5,495 nt of DNA, taken from an uncultured Corynebacterium sp. GTDB taxonomy: Bacteria > Actinomycetota > Actinomycetes > Mycobacteriales > Mycobacteriaceae. A program made the translations under genes and the position numbers. Positions within the stretch are counted from its first letter, which is position 1, and every line of letters starts with the position of its first letter. This document shows, piece after piece, positions 1-4,956 of this stretch. The DNA lies in the NCBI GenBank assembly GCA_945631445.1, contig CALZCR010000136.1, positions 1 through 5,495 on the forward strand. Direction: 5' to 3'. Under the pieces are notes generated by a model. That model made no database searches and was not told where the DNA came from. It saw nothing but the letters and a program-made list of their open reading frames with translations.

Positions 1-709
1 GACCGCGCAGCTGGATCGCCAGGTAGCGTGCCCCTTCGGCGCTGTCGGCGCGGGCGATGAATTCGCGGTCGTGTCGCTGCACGGAGACGAAGCCGGCGTC
101 GCGGAGCAGGTTCTGCCACTCGCCACCGCCGTGGTGACCGTGCGCGGCCGTCAGTTCCGCCAGCCGGTCCCGCAGTCCGGCGCCACCGCCGCCGAGGTCG
201 GCAGGTTCGAACGCTGTCTCGCCGGTGAGTTCGGTCAGAACGAACACTCCACCCGGGCGCAGGGAATCGAAGATCTGGCACAGCACCACGGCCGGATCGG
301 CCACGTGGTGCAGAGTCAGCGCCGACCAAACCAGGTCCACGTTACGGGGAACGGTCGCCGCCCAGCCCCCGTCGAGATCGACCTCGTGCGGCTCGACCCG
401 CTCCCCCACCCCGGCATCCACCACGGCAGCACGTACGTGGCCGAGCAGCTTCGGAGAGACGTCCAGCGCGTGAACGCGGGCGCCGGGGAACCGCTGCGCC
501 AGGGCGACGGTACCGGCCCCAGTCCCAGAACCAAGATCCAGCACGGTGGCGGGAGCGCGGTCCAGCGCGGCCGCAGCCTCCTCGAGCACGGAGTGGAGGA
601 GGGGTTCATTCAGGGTGGCCTCGAGGACGAGGTTTTCGGCCAAGACGTCGGGGAAATCCCGCCACGGATCCTGATGAGAATGCGAATAATGATGCGTCAT
701 GGCAGGCAT
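1..709 (-). CDS. Class I SAM-dependent methyltransferase (C-terminus cut by window edge)
   Basis: The reverse strand is open from an ATG at 709 to the left edge, giving 236 visible residues. The fold signature is clear. Motif I VLDLGSGTGAGT lies at residues 56-67, followed by HALDVS with the acidic ribose-binding residue D83, then VDLVWSALTLHHV (124-136) and LRPGGVFVLTE (150-160). These are the usual AdoMet-binding elements of soluble class I methyltransferases. The methyl acceptor cannot be told from the sequence. The N-terminus is His-rich (MTHHYSHSH at residues 4-12). The start at 709 is preferred because an AGGAAG motif lies at 722-727, 12 bases upstream; ATG at 700 is an in-frame alternative. 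The gene is divergent from the XRE-cupin regulator at 753, which may control it. Long plus-strand frames over this stretch show no recognisable domain. Confidence 0.9.
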   Translation of the reverse strand, partial: MPAMTHHYSHSHQDPWRDFPDVLAENLVLEATLNEPLLHSVLEEAAAALDRAPATVLDLGSGTGAGTVALAQRFPGARVHALDVSPKLLGHVRAAVVDAGVGERVEPHEVDLDGGWAATVPRNVDLVWSALTLHHVADPAVVLCQIFDSLRPGGVFVLTELTGETAFEPADLGGGGAGLRDRLAELTAAHGHHGGGEWQNLLRDAGFVSVQRHDREFIARADSAEGARYLAIQLRG

Positions 710-721
710 GTTACGCACCAT

Positions 722-753
722 CTTCCTTCTTTCGCATGTACTCTTGCAGAATA
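722..753 (-). promoter_or_regulatory. Putative methyltransferase promoter (-10) and ribosome binding site
   Basis: On the minus strand a TATTCT -10-like hexamer occupies 753-748. It would place the transcription start near 741 and give a leader of about 30 bases carrying AGGAAG (727-722) ahead of the ATG at 709. No good -35 element is visible 16-18 bases upstream, which is common for actinobacterial promoters. The hexamer lies inside the palindrome at 744-758, so a protein bound there would block it. This is a motif-level prediction only. Confidence 0.4.
739..744 (+). promoter_or_regulatory. Putative -10 element of the XRE-cupin gene (leaderless mRNA)
   Basis: TACTCT fits the actinobacterial TANNNT -10 pattern, and TG precedes it immediately. 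Transcription would begin around 751-753, almost at the ATG at 753. No Shine-Dalgarno-like sequence precedes that ATG, so a leaderless or near-leaderless transcript is the simplest reading. Confidence 0.35.
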
Positions 754-758
754 TGCAA
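744..758. promoter_or_regulatory. Palindromic operator candidate TTGCA-N5-TGCAA
   Basis: A perfect inverted repeat, TTGCA at 744-748 and TGCAA at 754-758 with the 5-base centre GAATA, lies in the short gap between the divergent methyltransferase and XRE-cupin genes. It overlaps the methyltransferase -10 hexamer and the ATG of the regulator at 753. Its position and symmetry fit a dimeric XRE-type repressor site for autoregulation and control of the neighbour. That role is inferred; a 5-bp arm could also arise by chance. Confidence 0.45.
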
Positions 759-1322
759 AAAGAGATTGACTCCATCGTCCGTGACCGCGTCCGCGGCCTA
801 CGCCTGGCCCGCGGCTGGACCCTCGAGGCCCTGGCCTCCCGCTGCGAGCTGTCTCCCTCCACCCTCAGCCGCATCGAAACCGGCCATCAACGCATCACCC
901 TCGAACACCTCGTCGCTCTGAGCCACGCCTTGGACACCTCCCTCGACCGGCTGGTGGCACCTGAAGGAAACGACGACGTAGTCATCCGCCCCGAACCCGA
1001 ATCCATGGGCGGAACCACCTTCTGGTTGCTTTCCCGCGAACGGGACCGGCACGGCATGTTCATCGCCAAGATGCGGATCACCCAAGACCGGGAAAACGAA
1101 GATCTGCAGGTTCACCCCGGCAACGAATGGTTCACCGTGCTCAGTGGCGTGGTCCGCCTCCAGCTGGGCGCCCGCGAGATCCTGGTCTACCCCGGCCAGG
1201 CGGTGGAGTTCTCCACCATGACCCCGCATCTGATCCAGGCACATGAAGAACCGGCCGAACTGCTGATCATGCTGGACCGCGACGGCGAACAGGCCCACTT
1301 GCCCACGCGGGGCCAACAGTAA
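753..1322 (+). CDS. XRE-family transcriptional regulator with C-terminal cupin domain
   Basis: The 189-residue protein has an N-terminal helix-turn-helix at about residues 12-68, with the typical core LSPSTLSRIETG (33-44). A linker leads to a cupin_2 barrel at about 100-175. Cupin motif 1 is HPGNEWFTVLSG (121-132, with H121, E125 and G132); motif 2 includes YPG (146-148) and H159. The architecture is that of small one-component regulators that bind DNA through the XRE domain and sense a small ligand or metal in the cupin. The inducer is unknown. The frame also opens at 699, but that start lies inside the divergent methyltransferase and adds residues unlike an XRE N-terminus, so MQKEIDS at 753 is chosen. 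The likely targets are its own promoter and the adjacent methyltransferase. Confidence 0.9.
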   Translation: MQKEIDSIVRDRVRGLRLARGWTLEALASRCELSPSTLSRIETGHQRITLEHLVALSHALDTSLDRLVAPEGNDDVVIRPEPESMGGTTFWLLSRERDRHGMFIAKMRITQDRENEDLQVHPGNEWFTVLSGVVRLQLGAREILVYPGQAVEFSTMTPHLIQAHEEPAELLIMLDRDGEQAHLPTRGQQ

Positions 1323-1326
1323 TCCC

Positions 1327-1362
1327 CGGCGCGAGACCCTTTGGGGAAAACACCCCTCGCCG
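1327..1362 (+). terminator. Possible GC-rich hairpin downstream of the regulator
   Basis: CGGCG (1327-1331) can pair with CGCCG (1358-1362), and an inner GGGG (1343-1346) can pair with CCC within 1353-1356. This makes an imperfect stem a few bases after the regulator's TAA. There is no U-tract, so termination is uncertain. Confidence 0.25.
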
Positions 1363-1418
1363 AAACGGCTTGTCCCCTGCTCCATCTCCCGTCAGCCCGC
1401 CCGGCCCCAAAGCATCAC

Positions 1419-1424
1419 TAGAGT
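1419..1424 (+). promoter_or_regulatory. Putative -10 element giving a leaderless nitroreductase mRNA
   Basis: TAGAGT matches the TANNNT -10 pattern and ends 7 bases before the ATG at 1432, so transcription would start at or next to the A of the start codon. The preceding bases contain no purine-rich Shine-Dalgarno motif. The gene is therefore likely transcribed separately from the regulator 109 bases upstream and translated from a leaderless message. Confidence 0.45.
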
Positions 1425-1431
1425 CGGCCTC

Positions 1432-2187
1432 ATGAACCCCACCGACAATTCCACCATTCGCACCCAACTCGACCACCGGACCATCCGGGAATTCACCGAC
1501 GAGCCCGTCGACAAGCAGACCCTGGATACTCTCTTCGAGGTCGCGATGCGCACGGCGAGCTCCCGCAGCCTGCAGAACGCGAGCATCATCCACGTCACGG
1601 ACCAGGCCAAGAAAGACAAGCTCGCGGAGATCGGCAACCAGGAATACGTGCGCCGCGCTCCGGTGTACCTGCTGTTCATCGTCGACGGCCGTCGCGCGGC
1701 CGGCATCCTCGAGGAAGCCGGCAAACCCGTCGAACCCGCAGGCTCGACGAAGGTGTTCGTCGAGGGCTTCACCGACGCCTGCCTCATGGTGCAAAACGTC
1801 ACCGTCGCCGCGCAGTCCCTCGGCCTGGGCACCAACCACCTGGGCAACGTCCACAACGACGAACCCGCCATCATCGAACTGCTCGACCTACCGAAGTACA
1901 CCTTCCCGGTGCTCGGCATGACGCTCGGGCACCCGAACCAGGAACCGCAGATCAAACCGCGCATGGACGCGCAGTTGCGCATCTTCGAAAACAGCTACCA
2001 GGAGCCGGAGTCCTGGACGGAGGCGCTCGCCGACTACGACGCCGAGATGACCACCTACTACGATCTGCGCAACGAAAACCGGCGCGAGGACAGCTTCACC
2101 AACCAGGTCATCACCAAGCTCTCGCCGGGCGGACGTAACGACAGCAAGACCTTCGAGGTCGCCCGTGCGCAGGGCTTCGACATCTAA
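1432..2187 (+). CDS. Nitroreductase-family NAD(P)H-dependent FMN oxidoreductase (NfsA/FRP-like)
   Basis: The product has 251 residues, typical of the NfsA/flavin reductase P branch. The hallmarks are in order: HRTIREFTDEPV at 15-26 (FMN phosphate/ring contacts), ASSRSLQNASIIHV at 42-55, a dimer-interface helix region at about 110-135, GLGTNHLGNV at 131-140, and FPVLGMTLGHPNQEPQIKPR at 158-177. The last segment is the family's GxPxxxPxxKPR-like signature. Such cytoplasmic flavoenzymes transfer electrons from NAD(P)H to nitroaromatics, quinones, flavins or disulfides; the physiological substrate is not evident here. The C-terminal helix (about 205-251) wraps the dimer in relatives. It is convergent with jetD, with only 33 bases between the two stops. 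The ATG at 1432 has no Shine-Dalgarno, which fits a leaderless transcript. Confidence 0.92.
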   Translation: MNPTDNSTIRTQLDHRTIREFTDEPVDKQTLDTLFEVAMRTASSRSLQNASIIHVTDQAKKDKLAEIGNQEYVRRAPVYLLFIVDGRRAAGILEEAGKPVEPAGSTKVFVEGFTDACLMVQNVTVAAQSLGLGTNHLGNVHNDEPAIIELLDLPKYTFPVLGMTLGHPNQEPQIKPRMDAQLRIFENSYQEPESWTEALADYDAEMTTYYDLRNENRREDSFTNQVITKLSPGGRNDSKTFEVARAQGFDI

Positions 2188-2196
2188 AACGAGGTA

Positions 2197-2216
2197 GGCC
2201 GCCTTCCCGGGCGGCC
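2197..2216. terminator. Hairpin between convergent nitroreductase and jetD genes
   Basis: GGCCGCC (2197-2203) and GGCGGCC (2210-2216) form a perfect 7-bp GC stem with a 6-base loop, centred in the 33-base gap between two convergent stop codons. Its position suggests a terminator that could serve both strands. There is no U-run after the stem in either direction, so the strength is uncertain. Confidence 0.55.
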
Positions 2217-2220
2217 CCCA

Positions 2221-3330
2221 CTACTGCATCGCGGCGGTCAACTGCTCGACGACGCGGTCGAACACGATGCGCTCCTGCTCGATACGCAGACAGCCCGTGC
2301 CGGAGCGCTCCCGCAACAGCTCCAGCGCCCGGTCCTCATCACCGGTCAGCCGGGTCGGCGCAAACGCGGTGGCGGTGGGTTCCTCCACCGCCAACTCCAA
2401 GTGCAGGCGCGCCGTCTCCGAGTCCATGAGCACGGAGCGCACCCCTGGCAACGGGCCCCGGATGCGGTCGAGGATCCGGAAACCGTGGGAGTCGAGGTCG
2501 CCCCAATAGAAGACGCGACGCTGCGCCAGCCACGGCAGCGCCGCCACGAGCTCATCCGCCCGGTAGCCCTCGCCCCAGACGGCGAAGGTGCCCGGAATTT
2601 CCGGCAGCGCGAGGAACGTGGTGTGGTTTTCCACGATGAGCACCTGTTCGAACGCGGGGTTCGCGCCGGCGGCGTCGTCGATCTCCAGGCAGAGGCGGCG
2701 GGCGTTACGGATCTTCACCTCCGGATCAAGGCTGCGCAGCTCCACCAACGGCGGCTTGGTGCGAAACGGCAGTTGCCCCACCACCGCCTCCACCACTGGT
2801 CGATGTTGCTCAATCCACTTGGTGTCTACGCCGATCACCGGGATCTGGCGGATGTAGTACTGGCTGACGTCGTGGGTGCGCAGCCACCGCACCACCGCGA
2901 TGAAGCGCTCCGCCGTGACCTCGTCCCACGCCCGCCAGCGGAACAACTGAGTCAGCAGCGGCGCGCGGACCTCCTCCCCGAGGGCAGCCGTGAGCTGCGT
3001 CAGCCGGGTCGAGGCCAACCGCCAGTCGGCGTGCCTGCCGGCCGCGCGGGCGATCTCCTCCGGTGAGTGAAACACGATGCGGGTCGGCACGTCATACGTC
3101 CCGAGGTACCCCAGGCGTTTGGTGACATGCTCGACCTCGCCGGGGCCGGTCCAGTGCGCCCATTCTCGCAGCCACTCTCCGACGGCTTCCCCGTTGTCGG
3201 CTTCCGCCCGCCTGATCGTGGGTGGGCTCAACGAAACGGTCAGCGGGGTGAAGTCACCGCCGAGCCAGGCACGCACGTTGCGGTCATAGTTCGTGCGCGC
3301 CCGGGTCTTCACGTCATCCGGCGTTTTCAA
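2221..3330 (-). CDS. jetD: Wadjet system nuclease subunit JetD (MksG), apparently intact
   Basis: This 369-residue protein has the two-part JetD layout. The N-terminal DUF3322-type region (about 1-190) includes RQIPVIGVDTKWIE at 161-174. The C-terminal DUF2220 Toprim-like nuclease domain (about 200-365) has the acidic residues expected for metal binding: E234 in LIVENHTTF, D278 and D280 in FYWGDLDSHGF, and D303 in LMDSET. A terminal RIEQERI (349-355) matches the family. In Wadjet/MksBEFG systems the JetABC condensin extrudes loops on small circular DNA and JetD cuts it, limiting plasmids. The start is TTG at 3330, giving MKTPDDV as in relatives, with GAGGAGA at 3343-3337 six bases upstream. 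It would normally follow jetC directly; here a HicB-like gene intervenes and jetC is a stub, so it is an orphan within this window. Confidence 0.9.
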   Translation of the reverse strand: MKTPDDVKTRARTNYDRNVRAWLGGDFTPLTVSLSPPTIRRAEADNGEAVGEWLREWAHWTGPGEVEHVTKRLGYLGTYDVPTRIVFHSPEEIARAAGRHADWRLASTRLTQLTAALGEEVRAPLLTQLFRWRAWDEVTAERFIAVVRWLRTHDVSQYYIRQIPVIGVDTKWIEQHRPVVEAVVGQLPFRTKPPLVELRSLDPEVKIRNARRLCLEIDDAAGANPAFEQVLIVENHTTFLALPEIPGTFAVWGEGYRADELVAALPWLAQRRVFYWGDLDSHGFRILDRIRGPLPGVRSVLMDSETARLHLELAVEEPTATAFAPTRLTGDEDRALELLRERSGTGCLRIEQERIVFDRVVEQLTAAMQ

Positions 3331-3336
3331 TGGCTG

Positions 3337-3343
3337 TCTCCTC
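3337..3343 (-). promoter_or_regulatory. Ribosome binding site supporting the TTG start of jetD
   Basis: GAGGAGA on the minus strand lies 6 bases before TTG at 3330. This strong Shine-Dalgarno match decides the non-ATG start, since no ATG with a comparable site begins the conserved N-terminus. The 69 bases between the HicB-like stop and jetD contain no other obvious element. Confidence 0.6.
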
Positions 3344-3399
3344 GGTGCTCAGGTGGCTGGTCCACCAATGTAGTGCTGAACAGCCCGGAAATCGTGGGC

Positions 3400-3780
3400 C
3401 TAGGCACTCGCGAGTTTTTGCGCCTGCTGGAAGCTCACGCCAAGAAGACGTCCTATATCGCGGTACGGCAAACCCTGTGCGGACAGAGCTTTCGCCGTTT
3501 GAGTCATGGCGGCGGTCGCGGCAGCCTGGGATTTTTCTGCTTGGCTGCGCAGTCGGCGGGCGTCTTCCGCCTGAGCGGCGATCGTAGCGTCCACGATCAC
3601 GTCCACCGTTGCGTGCTCTGGGTCGGATTCCACCTCAGGGAAAAGCGTCAAGGCGTCTCGCACCATATCCTCGAGCTGATCTAGCCGTCGAGCTTGAGTA
3701 AACAGCCCGGGAACCTCATCCACGGTGACCGTCCACCAGTGCTCGTCGCGGTTAGCTCGTGCGGTATATGTTCCGGTCAT
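3400..3780 (-). CDS. HicB-like antitoxin family protein with C-terminal helix-turn-helix
   Basis: This is a 126-residue protein. The N-terminus (residues 4-40) has the HicB-type fold pattern: YTARANRDEHWWTVTVDEVPG, in which substrate-like strands precede an EVPGL turn, then FTQARRLDQLEDMVRDAL. Residues 66-100 are Ala/Gln-rich and probably helical. Residues 104-125 (LPYRDIGRLLGVSFQQAQKL) resemble a helix-turn-helix, implying DNA binding. Actinobacteria carry many such HicB-like proteins. HicB neutralises the HicA mRNA interferase and represses the operon, but no HicA or other toxin frame is visible on either side, so an antitoxin role is inferred from family only. AGGAG at 3792-3788 lies 7 bases before the ATG. 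The gene sits between the jetC stub and jetD and could be co-transcribed with jetD. Confidence 0.8.
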   Translation of the reverse strand: MTGTYTARANRDEHWWTVTVDEVPGLFTQARRLDQLEDMVRDALTLFPEVESDPEHATVDVIVDATIAAQAEDARRLRSQAEKSQAAATAAMTQTAKALSAQGLPYRDIGRLLGVSFQQAQKLASA

Positions 3781-3842
3781 TGTTCCACTCCTATCTGGGC
3801 CAGGATCACTTTTGCGAAGCGGTCCGCGATTAATTGTGTCGG
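3777..3842 (-). other. Short in-frame tail after jetC stop, ending in an ATGA overlap
   Basis: Directly after the jetC TAG (3845-3843), the same frame stays open for 21 codons (PTQLIADRFAKVILAQIGVEQ). It ends at a TGA (3779-3777) that overlaps the ATG of the HicB-like gene as ATGA. No convincing start codon with a ribosome binding site is present. It may be the 3' relic of a gene once coupled to the HicB-like gene, for example a lost toxin partner, or simply untranslated leader. The residues do not resemble the HicA C-terminus. The 8-mer CGGTCCGC occurs at 3820-3827 and 3853-3860, flanking this segment. Confidence 0.3.
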
Positions 3843-4205
3843 CTACCGACCACGGTCCGCCGTTTCTCCGCCCGCCTCCTCGATGGTCAGTTGGCTGGTC
3901 ACTGAATGACGCCGGTCAGGGCTGTCGACCATGACCAGGCCACCGATGTAGTCCTGGACCGTCTGCAGGAGCTTCTCGGGTGTCGCCAAGATCATGTGGA
4001 AGCCGAACTGGCGGAAAGCGTCCATCGCGGCGCGGGTGAACTCGGAGTCGGCGCGGTCGAAGGCCTCGTCGAGGATGATGGTGCTGAACTTCGGATACAC
4101 TTTCCCGTCGACGTCCACGGTGGAGGCACGCGCCTGGGCCGCGGGCAGGCCGGCGCCCGTCAGCTGGTAGCGCAGTGCCGCGGCCAGCGCGGGTGTCCCC
4201 GCGCG
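3843..4205 (-). pseudogene. jetC: jetC (mksB) 3' remnant: C-terminal ATPase fragment of Wadjet SMC-like subunit
   Basis: About 120 codons encode the C-terminal end of an SMC/MukB-like ATPase of the JetC family. LAAALRYQL is the segment that normally follows the ABC signature. FSTIILDEAFDRADSEF holds Walker B (IILDE) and the D-loop. FGFHMILATP carries the H-loop-region switch, and LLQTVQDYIGGLVMV closes the domain before a natural-looking tail. Full JetC proteins are about 1,100 residues, so Walker A, the coiled coils and the signature motif are missing. The frame runs upstream into the TGA of the lipoprotein gene (4208-4206) with no gap, so there is no own start. A GTG at 4118 lacks a ribosome binding site. 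The fragment is therefore a truncated pseudogene, probably left by a deletion; it is unlikely to make a functional ATPase. Confidence 0.87.
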
Positions 4206-4856
4206 TCACTCGTGCAGCACGTCCACGACGACGCGCGTCGGCTCGTCCAACAGAGTCACGGAGAACGGCGCCTCATTCTGCAGCCCGATGATGAATTGGG
4301 CGGTTCCGTGGTGGGAGATGTCGGGGATGATCTCGGTGACCACCCCACCCACACCGGCCACGTCGCCGACCTCAAGCGGTTGCGCCATGCCGTGCAGGTT
4401 CACGGACAGGGCCGAGGCGCCCTCGTAGTCGATGGGGGACCCGGACCCCTGCTGGACCGGAGCGTCGGTCGGCGTCACGGTCCACCCCGGAGCGCCGTCG
4501 CCCGCGACGTCGAAGACGACGCGGTCGAAGTCGTCGTGGGTGGCCAGGCGGATATCCGACACGGCGAGGTCCGCGCCGGTGAACTCCATGTTCTCCTTCA
4601 TCGTGGCGTCCGGATCGCCCATCGGGGAGGTGGGGTCCTCGGCCGGGGCCTCCTCGTCGGCGGGCAGCGTCGACGCGTCGTCGCCGTCCTCCACCGGCGG
4701 GGCCGCAGTCGCGGCGCTGGTCCCCGGAGACGGGGATTCGGGGTCGTCTCCGTTCCCGTCACCGCAGGCGGAGAGGGCGAGTGCGCCGACGAACGCCACC
4801 GCGGCGAGGCTGCGGGTCGGACGACGCCTGAACTGGGGGAGCTGTGAAGAAATCAT
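4206..4856 (-). CDS. AMIN-like domain-containing lipoprotein
   Basis: This 216-residue protein has an arginine-rich n-region (FRRRPTR), a hydrophobic stretch at 17-30 and a canonical lipobox L28-S-A-C31. It should be exported, lipidated at C31 and anchored on the outer face of the plasma membrane. A low-complexity D/E/P/S/T-rich linker (32-88) leads to an AMIN-like domain (about 95-216). That domain has THDDFDRVVFDVAG (106-119), a PGW turn (123-125), AQFIIGL (186-192) and the terminal FSVTLLDEPTRVVVDVLHE. AMIN-type domains are associated with cell-wall localisation, but the function of this actinobacterial branch is not established. The ATG at 4856 has a weak GGTGAAAG upstream. The gene is paralogous to its neighbour at 4957, with 21 identical bases at 4509-4529 and 5281-5301. 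Its stop abuts the jetC stub. Confidence 0.88.
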   Translation of the reverse strand: MISSQLPQFRRRPTRSLAAVAFVGALALSACGDGNGDDPESPSPGTSAATAAPPVEDGDDASTLPADEEAPAEDPTSPMGDPDATMKENMEFTGADLAVSDIRLATHDDFDRVVFDVAGDGAPGWTVTPTDAPVQQGSGSPIDYEGASALSVNLHGMAQPLEVGDVAGVGGVVTEIIPDISHHGTAQFIIGLQNEAPFSVTLLDEPTRVVVDVLHE

Positions 4857-4885
4857 ACTTTCACCGTAGGCAGAACACGCCAGAC

Positions 4886-4891
4886 CTTATA
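4886..4891 (-). promoter_or_regulatory. Putative -10 element of the AMIN-like lipoprotein gene
   Basis: TATAAG on the minus strand (4891-4886) is a 5/6 match to TATAAT. It lies about 30 bases upstream of the ATG at 4856, predicting a short leader of some 20-25 bases. No convincing -35 element is seen. It suggests the lipoprotein has its own promoter rather than depending only on read-through from the upstream AMIN-like gene. Confidence 0.4.
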
Positions 4892-4924
4892 GGGGTGCGG
4901 GTGGACCGGTATCGAATCGTTGCG

Positions 4925-4940
4925 GCCGGTATCCACCGGC
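4925..4940 (-). terminator. Hairpin between the two AMIN-like genes
   Basis: GCCGGT (4925-4930) and ACCGGC (4935-4940) form a perfect 6-bp stem with a 4-base loop, 17 bases past the stop of the upstream minus-strand gene (4957). CCGGTATC also recurs directly at 4906-4913 and 4926-4933. There is no U-tract, so it may be a weak terminator or a processing/attenuation hairpin. Confidence 0.35.
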
Positions 4941-4956
4941 TATGTTCCTACGCCGA

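Noticed and set aside
71..769. Long plus-strand frame of 232 codons opposite the methyltransferase
   Set aside because: It has no recognisable domain, and the minus strand over the same bases encodes clear AdoMet-binding motifs. It is an antisense shadow caused by GC-rich codon structure.
1267..1982. Minus-strand frames opposite the nitroreductase
   Set aside because: The plus strand carries the complete nitroreductase signature set; the minus frames have no motif and conflict with it.
2401..3066. 221-codon plus-strand frame inside jetD
   Set aside because: It is antisense to the conserved DUF3322/DUF2220 protein and has no recognisable features.
3331..3399. Possible HicA toxin gene next to the HicB-like gene
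   Set aside because: The 69-base gap is too short, and neither it nor the 62 bases on the other side encodes a double-stranded-RNA-binding-like HicA fold.
3916..4209. Alternative minus-strand frame over the jetC remnant
   Set aside because: The product is arginine/proline-rich shadow sequence. The adjacent frame holds Walker B, D-loop and H-loop residues in correct order.
3906..4847. 313-codon plus-strand frame across the jetC remnant and the lipoprotein
   Set aside because: The product is rich in R, G, H and V with no domain, and it lies opposite two recognisable minus-strand coding regions including a lipobox protein. It is a shadow.
4900..4940. Repeated CCGGTATC and GGTGGA/TCCACC elements as an att site or mobile-element end
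   Set aside because: They are short and lie in a normal intergenic gap between paralogues, with no integrase or transposase in the window. A hairpin/terminator reading suffices.
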